Source of the DNA: Balneolales bacterium
GTDB taxonomy: Bacteria; Bacteroidota; Rhodothermia; Balneolales; Cyclonatronaceae
Direction of reading: 5' to 3'
Assembly: GCA_022565805.1 (NCBI GenBank)
Contig: JAIULZ010000006.1
Coordinates: 1-63,463, forward strand
DNA: 63,463 bases
In this document: positions 16,895 to 26,356 of the stretch, in pieces
Layout: each line of letters starts with the position of its first letter
Position numbering within the stretch: the first letter of the stretch is position 1
Notes under the pieces: model-generated
Database searches by the model: none
What the model was told of the DNA's origin: nothing
Seen by the model: the letters and a program-made list of their open reading frames with translations, nothing else
Position numbers and translations under genes: made by a program

Positions 16895-17327
16895 AAGTAA
16901 ATAGGTCGTTTTGATTCACTCTGTGTGATATGGGCGAAATAACACTTATAACTTATGGGAACTAAAGCCTTTTTACTTTCATCTAAACAGAAAGTTCGTA
17001 TATAATTTTCGGTTTTGTACCAATCCAATCATTTAATCCCACTCTTTACAGGGTAAAGTGGTTTTCTAAGTATTTAAAAAAAGTAACTGGAAAAATGGCC
17101 AGATTTTTATATTTTTATATTTTTATGTAGGGCATATCCGTTAGATCCTGTATTCGTTCAGCAAAGCTGACTTAGGACATCTGGTATGCCCTATTTTTTT
17201 TATCAGCTATTTTGCCCGCTACTAAGTACTTTGCAGCCCTCCCTTTTTTGCGATCCCGATTTATGTACCTCTCTGTCGGTTAATTTTGCCTGCCCGATGA
17301 AATTCATTTTCCGTAAAACATTACGTC
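16895..17327. other. copA upstream region with structured elements
   Basis: This gap between copA and its likely regulator contains a structured-RNA candidate (17128-17201). It also has a smaller hairpin near 17037-17060 (CTTTAC-agg-GTAAAG core) and an A/T-rich repeat TATTTTTA around 17105-17125. The copA promoter and leader must lie here on the minus strand. Confidence 0.6.
17128..17201 (+). ncRNA. Candidate structured small RNA or terminator in the copA upstream region
   Basis: TAGGGCATA (17128-17136) pairs with TATGCCCTA (17185-17193). Nested pairs are CC/GG (17138-17139 with 17183-17184), TCCT/AGGA (17146-17149 with 17174-17177) and CAGC/GCTG (17159-17162 with 17166-17169). Eight T follow on the plus strand. 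No plus-strand gene lies upstream for over 3 kb, so this is either the end of an antisense or small RNA or a structured leader of copA read from the other strand. Strand and function are inferred. Confidence 0.45.
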
Positions 17328-17903
17328 TTAAATAAGCTCTCTTGATACACGATCACCCGGGTTCTTTCTCCATTCTCCAGGCGATTTTCCAGTATATTTA
17401 CGAAATTGAGCCGAAAAGTGCTGTGATGAGCTGTAACCAAGTTGCAGGGCTATTTCACTAACACTTAGCCCTGTACTATTCGATGTGAGCAATTCCTTAG
17501 CCCGCTCTGCTCTAAATTCAATAAGTGTTTTTTCGATGGTCTTACCAGCTTCATTTTTATACTGTTCGCTAATGTGCCCGTAATGTCTCTGCAGTTCTTT
17601 TGATATAAAAGCAGATAGTTTTTCGGGTGCTTTGTTTTCTTCTACGCGCTTAAGATAGTGCAGCAGTGCCGCTTTAACGGCAGTGGCATACCAGCCGCTA
17701 TCGGGTTCAATGAGATCGAAACCACGAGCGGCGAGATTTGTTTTCAATCGATTCTTTTTGTCTTGAGCAATGGAGGCTTGTTCTTCCAGAATGGCTTCAC
17801 CAAGAGTAACTTTCGCCGGGTTAAAGCCCAAATGCTGTAATTCTTCCTCTACGGCTTCAATACAGCGCGGACAAACCATATTTTTTATGCGGAGTTTGAT
17901 CAT
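17328..17903 (-). CDS. HMA-like domain fused to AraC-type helix-turn-helix regulator
   Basis: This 191-residue protein starts MIKLRIKNMVCPRCIEAVEE. That is an HMA-like ferredoxin fold with Cys11/Cys14 (CPRC) and a following strand VTLGEAILEE. The C-terminal half (about 95-190) is an AraC/XylS DNA-binding domain: GLSVSEIALQLGYSSSQHFS and AQFRKYTGKSPGEWRK. Such short CxxC-AraC proteins occur next to copper genes in Bacteroidota, but their ligand is not well characterised. The position directly upstream of copA, on the same strand, suggests a copper-sensing activator of copA and the efflux set. That role is inferred. Confidence 0.87.
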   Translation of the reverse strand: MIKLRIKNMVCPRCIEAVEEELQHLGFNPAKVTLGEAILEEQASIAQDKKNRLKTNLAARGFDLIEPDSGWYATAVKAALLHYLKRVEENKAPEKLSAFISKELQRHYGHISEQYKNEAGKTIEKTLIEFRAERAKELLTSNSTGLSVSEIALQLGYSSSQHFSAQFRKYTGKSPGEWRKNPGDRVSRELI

Positions 17904-17992
17904 GGGTTAACTAATGAAGTTCCGAATTGTAAAGAAATCTGATCTATGTGGGAAAAAATTACCTGATTTGGAAAGCCATCACAATAAAAAAA

Positions 17993-18029
17993 GGCAAGAC
18001 AAATGGTTGTGAAAACCGAATGTCTTGCC
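17993..18029 (-). terminator. Terminator of glmS
   Basis: GGCAAGACA (17993-18001) pairs with TGTCTTGCC (18021-18029). Read on the minus strand the stem is followed by a seven-T run. It lies about 60 bp past the glmS stop codon and separates glmS from the regulator gene. Confidence 0.85.
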
Positions 18030-18088
18030 TTTGTAAACAATGTATCGGCTCAAAAAGTTGGGTGAGCCGTTCTGTGTAGTAGAATCCT

Positions 18089-19924
18089 TTACTCTACCGT
18101 AACGCTTTTCGCCAGATTTCGCGGCTGATCGACATTACATTTGCGGTAAACGGCAATCTGATACGAAAGAATTTGCAGCGGAATTACTGTAAGTAGTGGT
18201 GTAAGCACGTCGTGCGTTTCGGGTATGGTAATGCAGTACTCGGCAAGATTACGAACATCGTGATTATTTTCGGTTGTAATGGCAATAATACGGCCCTTAC
18301 GTGCCCTTACTTCCTCGATATTACTTATGATTTTCTCGTTGGTATGGTCTGTAACTGCAATTACAACTACGGGCATATACTCATCGATAAGAGCAATAGG
18401 GCCGTGCTTCATTTCGGCAGCAGGATAGCCCTCGGCGTGGATATAAGAAATTTCTTTAAGTTTAAGGGCGCCTTCAAGAGCAACGGGGAAGTTATAGCTT
18501 CGACCAAGGTACAGGAAGTTAGGAGCGTAGGCAAAAAGACGTGAAATCTGATCAATTTCTTCCTTTTTCTCCATAATCTCAGCAACTTTTCCGGGAATTT
18601 CATGCAGTGCTTTAATCATAGCAGCGGCATCGGTTTCGCTTAACACCTTACGACGCTGACCAAGCAGAATAGCCATCATGCTAAGAACGGTAACCTGCGC
18701 GGTAAAAGCTTTGGTTGAAGCAACCCCGATTTCGGGTCCGGCATGGGTGTAAATACCGGCATCTGTTTCGCGGGCGATAGTAGAGCCAACCACGTTGCAA
18801 ATGCCGATTACAAGGGCGCCGCGTTTACGGGCTTCCCTAATAGCTGCGAGCGTATCGGCTGTTTCCCCACTTTGAGAAATAACGAGCATTACATCTTCCG
18901 GACCGATAAGCGGATCGCGATAGCGAAATTCGGAGGCATATTCAACTTCTACAGGAAGTTTGGAAATGTACTCAAAAAGATATTCGCCAACGAGGCCGGC
19001 GTGCCAGCTTGTGCCACAGGCAGCGATGATGAGTCGTTTAGCGTTGGTTAAACGATCCAGAACGCGCTCGATGCCGCCAAGCACAATTTTATTTTGGTCT
19101 GGCAACAGTCTGCCGCGCATACAGTCTGCAATTGTAACACTTTGCTCATGAATTTCTTTGAGCATGAAGTGGGGGTAGCCGCCTTTTTCTATTTGTTCTA
19201 TACTCATTTCGAGCTCATGTACTTCTTTAGTGAGCTCGATATTACTAATGGTTTTTACCTGATAGCCATCTCTTGAAATAATAGCCATTTCGTCGTCGTC
19301 CAGATAAACCACTTTATTAGTGTATTCGATAATTGGAGAAGCATCGGAGGCAATAAAAACTTCATCTTCTCCAATACCCAGCAACAGCGGGGAGCCTTTT
19401 CTGGCTACAATAATCTTGTCTTTTTCATGCTTATTAACAATGGCAATACCATAGGTACCATCAACTTGCTTCAGGGCCATTTGAACAGCCGTTTCGAAAT
19501 CAACCTTGCCTACAAGCTCGATTTCCTCAATAAGGTGAGCCAGTACTTCGGTATCGGTTTCTCCATCAAATATGTGGCCTTTTTTGGTTAGTTCTTTTTT
19601 GAGTGCATCGTAATTTTCGATAATTCCGTTATGAACCAGCGCAAAGTTGTGTTTGCCATCCCAGTGAGGATGGGCATTTACGTCGTTTGGTTCTCCGTGA
19701 GTTGCCCAGCGTGTATGACCTATACCCACATTGCCTTTAATGCCGCTTTCAATAAGCATGTTTTCAAGGTTTATTACCTTGCCTTTTCCTTTTCTAACTT
19801 TTACGTCTCCATTAAGAATAGCAATACCGGCTGAGTCGTAGCCACGATATTCAAGTCGTTTAAGTCCTTTGATGATCACATCTGATGCATCTCTGAATCC
19901 AATGTATCCGACGATTCCGCACAT
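18089..19924 (-). CDS. glmS: Glutamine-fructose-6-phosphate aminotransferase GlmS
   Basis: This cytoplasmic 611-residue enzyme makes glucosamine-6-phosphate, the first step to UDP-GlcNAc. The mature N-terminal Cys is in MCGIVGYIG. The glutaminase domain shows GHTRWATHGEPNDVNAHPH and ALVHNGIIENYDAL. Two SIS isomerase domains follow with ACGTSWHAGLVGEY, VISQSGETADTLAA and LKLKEISYIHAEGYPAAEMK. The C-terminus NVDQPRNLAKSVTVE is canonical. Length is normal for the family. It lies divergently from a GlmU-like gene of the same pathway, with 440 bp between them. No glmS ribozyme-like leader was recognised. Confidence 0.98.
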   Translation of the reverse strand: MCGIVGYIGFRDASDVIIKGLKRLEYRGYDSAGIAILNGDVKVRKGKGKVINLENMLIESGIKGNVGIGHTRWATHGEPNDVNAHPHWDGKHNFALVHNGIIENYDALKKELTKKGHIFDGETDTEVLAHLIEEIELVGKVDFETAVQMALKQVDGTYGIAIVNKHEKDKIIVARKGSPLLLGIGEDEVFIASDASPIIEYTNKVVYLDDDEMAIISRDGYQVKTISNIELTKEVHELEMSIEQIEKGGYPHFMLKEIHEQSVTIADCMRGRLLPDQNKIVLGGIERVLDRLTNAKRLIIAACGTSWHAGLVGEYLFEYISKLPVEVEYASEFRYRDPLIGPEDVMLVISQSGETADTLAAIREARKRGALVIGICNVVGSTIARETDAGIYTHAGPEIGVASTKAFTAQVTVLSMMAILLGQRRKVLSETDAAAMIKALHEIPGKVAEIMEKKEEIDQISRLFAYAPNFLYLGRSYNFPVALEGALKLKEISYIHAEGYPAAEMKHGPIALIDEYMPVVVIAVTDHTNEKIISNIEEVRARKGRIIAITTENNHDVRNLAEYCITIPETHDVLTPLLTVIPLQILSYQIAVYRKCNVDQPRNLAKSVTVE

Positions 19925-20365
19925 AAATTATATCTCTAAGCTTAGTTTATTATAAATCAGGTTTACCGTTAAGCAAATCTGCCGGCATTGCGATAATACA
20001 AATCTTGTGCACGTAATTCTGTTATAAAAAAAAATATGGCACATTGGTCGTAAAAAAGATATAGCAATAATCTTGCCAGCCTGAGTGCTACCTCAATTTG
20101 TTACATTGTTTAATGCAGGTCGGTTAACCGTGTTATGGTTATTCCTGTTTCGCAGGAAATAATTTAAAAAGGGTTGATGGTTGCTTGTGTTGAAACTTCT
20201 TAATTTAAGAAAAATTAAAGCTAGGAAAAACACCTCGTGAAATATAGCTGAGGCCTCGCTCCAAACCAGAGCTCAAAAACCGCTTACGATAGAAAAAAAT
20301 TTGGGATATTCAGTATCATGTTCTCATCTTCCGCTTAAAGTTTCTTTAAATACAACATAACTATT
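19925..20365. other. Divergent promoter region between glmS and the GlmU-like gene
   Basis: The 441-bp AT-rich gap contains no coding frame or tRNA. It must carry the promoters of both genes. I could not single out a specific operator or riboswitch. Confidence 0.5.
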
Positions 20366-21583
20366 ATGAATATGCAAGTATGCTTTTTTGATGATACCAA
20401 CGCTTCTTGCCTGATGCCCCTAACTCTTACCAGGCCTGCTCATATGCTGAGGTCTGGAATTCTTTTGATTTGTGAAAAGTGGCAGAAATACCTGTCTGTA
20501 AGCAAATCAAGCAGTTTATTACCGCCTTATATGAAGGGCGTGTATGAATCAGCACCCATAAGTGGAGAATCGGATTGTATCTGGATTAATGGCAGGTTTT
20601 TGCCCGATCATCTTGTTGTTACAGATATCCTGAAGCTAAAGACCGGCGAAGGACTTACCTCCCGGGGCACACCGGTAGCTATTCGGGCCGATGGTAAACT
20701 TAGTAGCTCGCTATATGAATCCGGCAAATACCCGGAGTCTGGAATTGAGTTTTCGCCAACAGACGGAGGAACGTTACTGAAGGCTCCATGGATGATTTTC
20801 TCGGTAAACGGAGAGCAAATTCAGCAGGACATTAGTCTTACAAAACCTAAGGCTTATCGTGTTGATCCCGACAGGTATCCCGGCGTGCATTTTTTGAATA
20901 CAGCGGAAATTTTTGTGATGGATGGTGTTCGTATTGAGCCGGGCAGTGTTATTAGTGCCGCAGATGGCCCTGTTTTCCTGGATTCATCTGCATGGGTTAT
21001 GGCAGGTAGTCTGGTACAAGGACCTTTCTATCTGGGCAGGCACTCTGTCTTAAAATTAGGGGCAAAAGTATATGGCAACTCTTCTTTAGGCCCTTACTGC
21101 AAAGTGGGCGGAGAAATAAATAATGTAGTATTTCAGGCTTATTCGAATAAAGGCCATGATGGCTTTTTGGGCAACAGCGCAGTTGGGGAATGGTGTAACT
21201 TTGGCGCAGATACCAATAACTCGAACCTTAAAAATAACTACAGCACGGTAAGGCTTGCAGACTGGAACAGCAGAAAAGAATATGACACCGGCCTACAGTT
21301 TTGTGGTACTATTATGGGGGATCATTCCAAAACGGCCATAAATACGATGCTTAATACCGGCACAGTGTGTGGTGTTTTTGCCAATATTTTCTGCGGAACG
21401 TTTCCTCCCAAGCTTATTCCTTCATTTAGCTGGCTTGGGCCCGATAAAACAGAAACCTATCGGTTCGATAAGGCCATGGAGGCCGCAAAGCGCATGATGG
21501 ATCGGCGTGGGGTTGAAATGAGCGAAGCATACGTAGATATGCTTCGCCATATCTTTGAAAATAAGCCGCCACAGATTAGCTGA
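20366..21583 (+). CDS. GlmU-like sugar nucleotidyltransferase / acetyltransferase
   Basis: This 405-residue protein belongs to the bacteroidete-type GlmU-like family. It has an N-terminal nucleotidyltransferase-like part with a short start motif (MQVCFFDDT, LMPLTLTRPAHMLRSGIL) and a C-terminal left-handed beta-helix (about 200-360: MDGVRIEPGSVISA, LGRHSVLKLGAKVYG, GEWCNFGADTNNSNLKNNYS, GTIMGDHSKTAINT). The predicted role is acetylation and uridylylation of glucosamine-1-phosphate to UDP-GlcNAc. The divergent position next to glmS supports this. The substrate could also be another sugar phosphate. Confidence 0.85.
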   Translation: MNMQVCFFDDTNASCLMPLTLTRPAHMLRSGILLICEKWQKYLSVSKSSSLLPPYMKGVYESAPISGESDCIWINGRFLPDHLVVTDILKLKTGEGLTSRGTPVAIRADGKLSSSLYESGKYPESGIEFSPTDGGTLLKAPWMIFSVNGEQIQQDISLTKPKAYRVDPDRYPGVHFLNTAEIFVMDGVRIEPGSVISAADGPVFLDSSAWVMAGSLVQGPFYLGRHSVLKLGAKVYGNSSLGPYCKVGGEINNVVFQAYSNKGHDGFLGNSAVGEWCNFGADTNNSNLKNNYSTVRLADWNSRKEYDTGLQFCGTIMGDHSKTAINTMLNTGTVCGVFANIFCGTFPPKLIPSFSWLGPDKTETYRFDKAMEAAKRMMDRRGVEMSEAYVDMLRHIFENKPPQIS

Positions 21584-21593
21584 AAACCAGGTT

Positions 21594-22007
21594 TTAATTT
21601 AAAATAATGGTATTTCCGGCAGACTCATCTTCATGATCCGGCTCGGTTACCGTTGTAACCCCATGGGGTTTAGGTCTGCCGTTTTCATCTACATGAACGA
21701 ATACAATTTTGTCGATAGTAAGAATATTCTCTTTTGTAAACTTATTGCGAACTACGCACTTAAACGTTATGGAAGTACGGCCGAACATGAGCACTTCCAT
21801 ACCCATTTCGATAATGTCGCCAGCTCTTGCAGAGTTTATAAAGTTAATTTCAGAAATAAACTTTGTAACAAGTTTATCGGTGTTAAGCTGGCAGATTGCA
21901 AAAATAGCGGCCTCCTCATCAATCCATCGGAGCAAGCTTCCGCCAAATAACGTATGGTTTGGATTAAGGTCTTCTGGTTTAATAAGTTTTCTGGAATAAA
22001 AATTCAT
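21594..22007 (-). CDS. Acyl-CoA thioesterase, hotdog fold (YciA-like)
   Basis: This 137-residue protein fits the hotdog acyl-CoA thioesterase family. LNPNHTLFGGSLLRWIDEEA contains the typical N..G motif with the catalytic Asp, and ARAGDIIEMGMEVLMFGRTS is the central strand pair. It would hydrolyse acyl-CoA to free acid and CoA in the cytoplasm; the chain-length preference cannot be read. It ends 10 bp from the GlmU-like gene in convergent orientation, with no separate terminator seen. Confidence 0.88.
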   Translation of the reverse strand: MNFYSRKLIKPEDLNPNHTLFGGSLLRWIDEEAAIFAICQLNTDKLVTKFISEINFINSARAGDIIEMGMEVLMFGRTSITFKCVVRNKFTKENILTIDKIVFVHVDENGRPKPHGVTTVTEPDHEDESAGNTIILN

Positions 22008-22535
22008 GGTATTAAATAGTAGCGGTTAGTTGAATTGGGCGGGAAAAAGCCACCCTGGTAAATATTTGCATTAACCCGTTTACCCACAAAGGGTGTCGCC
22101 CTTTATTTCTGTAGATATATACATAGCTGAGGCTTACATTAGTAAAATATTCTGTTGCTAAGTTTACTGAATGGGAAATATGGTAAGGAATATGCTATGC
22201 ATAAACTGGTCTTATTGGTACAATTTTTGTTGTTTTAGGCTAAAACACATAGTTAGCAGCTGATTTATACAAACCTTTTTATTCGTTTTGTCGTTGCATA
22301 AACGTAGCTTTACAGCAAAGGTGAAAAAGCGGTTCTAAACAAGATTTGCCGGTGCAGATGAATATTTTGTTATTGAAACTGTTTTGGAATTAACCATAAT
22401 ATGAAGAGACTAAATATAGTTATAATCGACTTTTAAAGCCTTTCTTGTCACGAAATTTCAGCAAAAGTTATTTTGACAGTTTATTAATTAGCCGGAGTTA
22501 CTTAGAAAAATTATCTCCGATTTTAACCTCAATTA
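22008..22535. other. Divergent intergenic region, no gene seen
   Basis: This 528-bp AT-rich stretch lies between divergent genes. The only structure noticed is a small hairpin AAAGGG-TGTCG-CCCTTT at 22088-22104. No coding frame was credible. Confidence 0.45.
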
Positions 22536-23426
22536 TTGCTAAACGCTTACGGCAACTCATTTTTGAAACCTCTTAATTCCGAAATAGAATCTTTAATTTA
22601 TCTGCTTGAGGATCCCGATGATTTCATTCAGGAGCAGGTAATACAGCGTCTTACGCAAATTGGAGAGTCTGCTGTTCCGTTACTCGACCAAAAGAGAGTA
22701 ACAGTTCGAGATGCAGATACCCGACTTATATTTGATAATCTAATCCATACGATTACCTACCATTCTTTCCAGCAGGATGTGGCCTTAATTGCCAATGATG
22801 GTATTTACACAATCGAAGATCTCGAGGATGCCGTTTTTCTCTTTTCAAGATTCGATAATCCTACAATACGCATGCAGCCCTTTTCTGTGCTGTTGGATCA
22901 AATGGCAGACGAGATTGCGCTGAAGCTCAGGAAAGCGGAAACCGACAGAAAGAAAATGCAGATTTTCCTGCAATACCTATACTCACAAAAGCAGTTTGAA
23001 GGGTGCCAAAACGAGTATTTGCATCCACACCATTCTTACATTCATCACGTGCTTAAAAATAAAAAGGGAATACCGCTGTCTCTGGCATTCGTAATTCTTT
23101 TTTTGGCACGACGGCTTCATCTTCCTTTTTTTGGTATCAACATGCCATTACATTTTTTGGTAAAGTATGTAACCGTTAATAATGATCATGTGCTGGTAGA
23201 TCCTTTCAACAATGGTTCGGTACTCAGCCGGGAGCAGTGTCAGCTTTTTTTGCGTAAAAGTGGTATCAAATTTTATGATCAGTATTTCGAGGTCGCATCA
23301 CCCTATGCAATGTTTAGCCGCTTTGTAAGGAACTTAATAAACGGGTATACCGAAATGGGAAAGCAAGAAAAAGCCCGGCAGCTGCAGGAATTATTCGGTC
23401 AAATAGAAAGTCTCAGAGAGCTATAG
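22536..23426 (+). CDS. SirB1-like / transglutaminase-fold protein
   Basis: The frame gives 296 residues from a TTG at 22536. No ATG is available early; a later TTG near residue 10 is possible. A helical N-terminal part (IESLIYLLEDPDDFIQEQVI, HEAT-like) precedes a transglutaminase-like core2 domain at about 150-240: HHSYIHHVLKNKKGIPLSLA, LPFFGINMPLHFLVKY and VLVDPFNNG. The usual catalytic Cys before PLSLA is not obvious; the segment reads GIPLSLAFVILFLARRL. Family members are of uncertain biochemical function. It ends about 90 bp from the CHAT gene, in convergent orientation. Confidence 0.8.
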   Translation: MLNAYGNSFLKPLNSEIESLIYLLEDPDDFIQEQVIQRLTQIGESAVPLLDQKRVTVRDADTRLIFDNLIHTITYHSFQQDVALIANDGIYTIEDLEDAVFLFSRFDNPTIRMQPFSVLLDQMADEIALKLRKAETDRKKMQIFLQYLYSQKQFEGCQNEYLHPHHSYIHHVLKNKKGIPLSLAFVILFLARRLHLPFFGINMPLHFLVKYVTVNNDHVLVDPFNNGSVLSREQCQLFLRKSGIKFYDQYFEVASPYAMFSRFVRNLINGYTEMGKQEKARQLQELFGQIESLREL

Positions 23427-23518
23427 TTCTTATCGGGATGATCTCGTTTAAGTCGACTTTACATGCGCTGCCGTAGTAATAGCGCTCAGTATTTAGAAAT
23501 GCTTAGTCTAATTATATT

Positions 23519-26356
23519 TCATATTCCCGTAAAAACAAAGGATGCCCAGTGTATGGGATGTCTATAGGCGCTTTGTTGCATTAATTCTACGCGTGCCATG
23601 CGTAGAGCGGTTTCATAGGTAAGCCGGCTTCCAATGTCTCCGGCGGCCGAGGCAAGATTTCGGTAGAAACTGCGCATAAGTAGTGATGTGCTTCTGTCTT
23701 CCACACTCCAAAGGGTAACGGCTACCGCATCGGAACCTGCAAAGAGAAATGCTCTTTGAAAGCCGAGAACACCTTCACCGTTTACAATGCGACCAATACC
23801 GGTATTGCAAGCGCTTAAAACGACAAGATCTGCATTAAGCCTTAGCTGGTAAATTTCTGAGGTGCGTAAAAACCCATCTGTGGTGTCGTTTTCGCCATCG
23901 GGAACCGATAAGACAATGCCGCTAAAGGCAGGGTTTCGTTCATCCAGCAGACCGTGTGATGCAAAATGCAAAAGTCTGTACCGGCTCAACTCTTTGCTAC
24001 GAATGGCTTTTTCTGTGGCATCGGCACCGCTAATGAGCGTGGTTTCGCCCGGAAAAAACTGCTTTATCCAATCGCCCTCAAGCTTGCTGAAAGGTAGCGC
24101 CCTTAGCTCTATATCGTCGCGAAAAATAGCTCTTCTTTCGTCCATGCTACCGCCCATAATGGGATTTACAACGGCCATGGCCCGGATATTTCCTGCCAGC
24201 TCACGATGCTTACGCCGCTCTCTTAGTATCGATTCTATGGTAAAAGAAGGAACCTGACGAATGCTAAATGATTCCGTAAAATATTTATTATTAAATCGCA
24301 GCGCTTCAAATGGTATAAATGCAAGAATGCCGTCTGTAGAAATCGTTACGCTATCGAGTATCCAAATGAGATTAAGCGCATTTTCCGAAAAGATTTGCAG
24401 GGCAGCTTCGGCAAGCATTGCGTTTACTTCTTCAAGCGGTGCAATGGAAACAATCGATTCGCGCAATGAGTTTACAAGCTCGAGCTGATTGTCGCGGTCT
24501 ATATTTTTTTGCCAGCTGTACACTCCGTTTCTGGTAATAATAAAACCGGTAATTCTTTCTGCCGATACTGAAAACTGTATGGCTCCTTCTCCACGACCGA
24601 GATCGCGTTGTATATCTCGGAGGCCCGCCAGAGCTGGCTCTTTAAAAGATTGTATGTGAGGATTGGCGCGCAACACATCTGTGGTTATAAGCTCTTTTCG
24701 AAGCTTTATCTCTTCTATAGCGCGCTCTGTTTCGGAGTGCAGTACAGTATAATCGTGGTCTGTATTTTGGTTGCCGGCCAGTAGCTGATTTTCGAGAGAC
24801 TCAATCTCTCCCGACAGGTTTTGGTAACGGTTTCTTTGCTCTGCCGACATAAAAGGAAAAAGAGCTTCATCATCCATCATTAAATCTTCTGCAAAAGAAC
24901 GGGATTTATAGGATTCTATAATCCGGAAAGCCCGGTCCGGATCTCCGCGACGTTCATAAACTGCCGCCAGCTCGGCGAAATGATGACTTAAATGCTGTAT
25001 GAAAAATGTTCTGAATTGACCAGTTGCCGGAGACTCGTTACGGTAGGTGAAGGTATACTCCGCGGCCTCATCACCAAGCTGCAGCGCTTTATCCACATCT
25101 AAATGCATCATGTTAAAAGCACGCATCCAGTAAAGTCGTGGGTCTGCGCGTTCATCGGTTTCCCGGGTTAGGGCCAAATACGCCAGGTAGCTTTCTTCGG
25201 CAAGCTGATGATCACCACTCTGCTTATAAAAGTTTCCCTCAAAAAAATAAAGCTCTCTCCGGAATCTTGTACTGTCGTTACCCTGTAGGTGCTCGCGTGT
25301 TTTGGTAAGCCATTTTCGGGCTTCTTCTGTTTGGCTACGGCCAATATAAAAACTAAGCAGCTGTAAATATGCACCGCCAAGTTGAGGCGAGTCTACGGTA
25401 GAAAGTAGCTCAACGGCTTCGAGAATATATTTTTCTGCTTGCCCGAAGTCTTCCAGAACGAGATAAATACCCCCTATATTCGAAGAAATTTGACCTTTTA
25501 TCCAATTATTGCCTAAATCGCCGGCAATATTGTATGCCTTACTATAATACACGAGCGCCGCGTCGTTATTGCCGGTATCGTACTGCAGGTTGCCCATTGT
25601 GTTTACAACCTGAAAGCGAAGTACCTCTGAGCCGGCTTCATCCAGTAGTTCTGTTGCCTGCAGCATATACCGTATGGCTTCGCTGCGGTTTCCAATTAAA
25701 TAATGTATGCGGCCTTTAAAAAAGTAGCCTAAACACCAGTCGTACGCGCTGGCATTAAAGTTATCCCGAAAACCAAAAGCTGCCCGTTGATAGTTAAGCG
25801 CGTTTTGGTACTGACCCATTTCGGAATACACATTCGAAAGGTTATGGTGCAGGTTGTGCATCCGGAAATGATAAACCTCGGTTTCCGGGTCCATGAAACG
25901 CTCTACATTATTGATGTTTCTGTAGTTGTAATCCAGCGCTAAGCTATAGTTGCCGGTAAAGGAGTAGTAACGCGCATATTCTAACAGAGTAGGATAAATA
26001 AACTCGATATCGGGATGGCGGCTGGCGAAGGCTTCCATTTTTTCCAGGTAAATGAGAGACTCGGCCGGGTAACCAGTGTTGCGCATTCGGCGATACTCCT
26101 GCAACCATTCATCGAAAACCGCAGAACTGTCGTTAACGGCCGCAAAAGCATCTTTTTTTACTAAATAATCTGCTCTTGGGTGTAAATTCTGAACGAAACC
26201 AGAGGGGCTTTCATACAGCCCGGAATAAACGGAGTTTTTATCTAAATAGATATTTGCCGCCGTATACAAAGATTCTGTATGCGGGGGGGGTGTGGTGCCA
26301 GCTATAGTGGTATATGCCAAAGTGGCAATCAGAAGTAAACAGCGTATTTTTTCCAT
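23519..26356 (-). CDS. TPR-CHAT protein (caspase-like protease domain), secreted or periplasmic
   Basis: This 945-residue protein starts with a signal-like segment (CLLLIATLAYTTIAG). Residues about 80-450 form tetratricopeptide repeats (ALDYNYRNINN, ALNYQRAAFGFRDNF, ALVYYSKAYNIAGDLG). A coiled-coil linker leads to a C-terminal CHAT domain (about 640-945). The catalytic pair is present: His near residue 800 in LLHFASHGLLDERNP and Cys near 850 in VVLSACNTGIG, followed by GEGVLGFQRAFLFAGSDAVA. CHAT proteases are caspase-related; with TPRs they often act in signalling or defence. No partner gene is adjacent. A C8 tract lies just after the signal segment. Confidence 0.9.
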   Translation of the reverse strand: MEKIRCLLLIATLAYTTIAGTTPPPHTESLYTAANIYLDKNSVYSGLYESPSGFVQNLHPRADYLVKKDAFAAVNDSSAVFDEWLQEYRRMRNTGYPAESLIYLEKMEAFASRHPDIEFIYPTLLEYARYYSFTGNYSLALDYNYRNINNVERFMDPETEVYHFRMHNLHHNLSNVYSEMGQYQNALNYQRAAFGFRDNFNASAYDWCLGYFFKGRIHYLIGNRSEAIRYMLQATELLDEAGSEVLRFQVVNTMGNLQYDTGNNDAALVYYSKAYNIAGDLGNNWIKGQISSNIGGIYLVLEDFGQAEKYILEAVELLSTVDSPQLGGAYLQLLSFYIGRSQTEEARKWLTKTREHLQGNDSTRFRRELYFFEGNFYKQSGDHQLAEESYLAYLALTRETDERADPRLYWMRAFNMMHLDVDKALQLGDEAAEYTFTYRNESPATGQFRTFFIQHLSHHFAELAAVYERRGDPDRAFRIIESYKSRSFAEDLMMDDEALFPFMSAEQRNRYQNLSGEIESLENQLLAGNQNTDHDYTVLHSETERAIEEIKLRKELITTDVLRANPHIQSFKEPALAGLRDIQRDLGRGEGAIQFSVSAERITGFIITRNGVYSWQKNIDRDNQLELVNSLRESIVSIAPLEEVNAMLAEAALQIFSENALNLIWILDSVTISTDGILAFIPFEALRFNNKYFTESFSIRQVPSFTIESILRERRKHRELAGNIRAMAVVNPIMGGSMDERRAIFRDDIELRALPFSKLEGDWIKQFFPGETTLISGADATEKAIRSKELSRYRLLHFASHGLLDERNPAFSGIVLSVPDGENDTTDGFLRTSEIYQLRLNADLVVLSACNTGIGRIVNGEGVLGFQRAFLFAGSDAVAVTLWSVEDRSTSLLMRSFYRNLASAAGDIGSRLTYETALRMARVELMQQSAYRHPIHWASFVFTGI

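Noticed and set aside
19925-20365. glmS ribozyme or riboswitch
   Set aside because: The known ribozyme is mainly a Firmicutes feature and no matching core or strong hairpin was seen.
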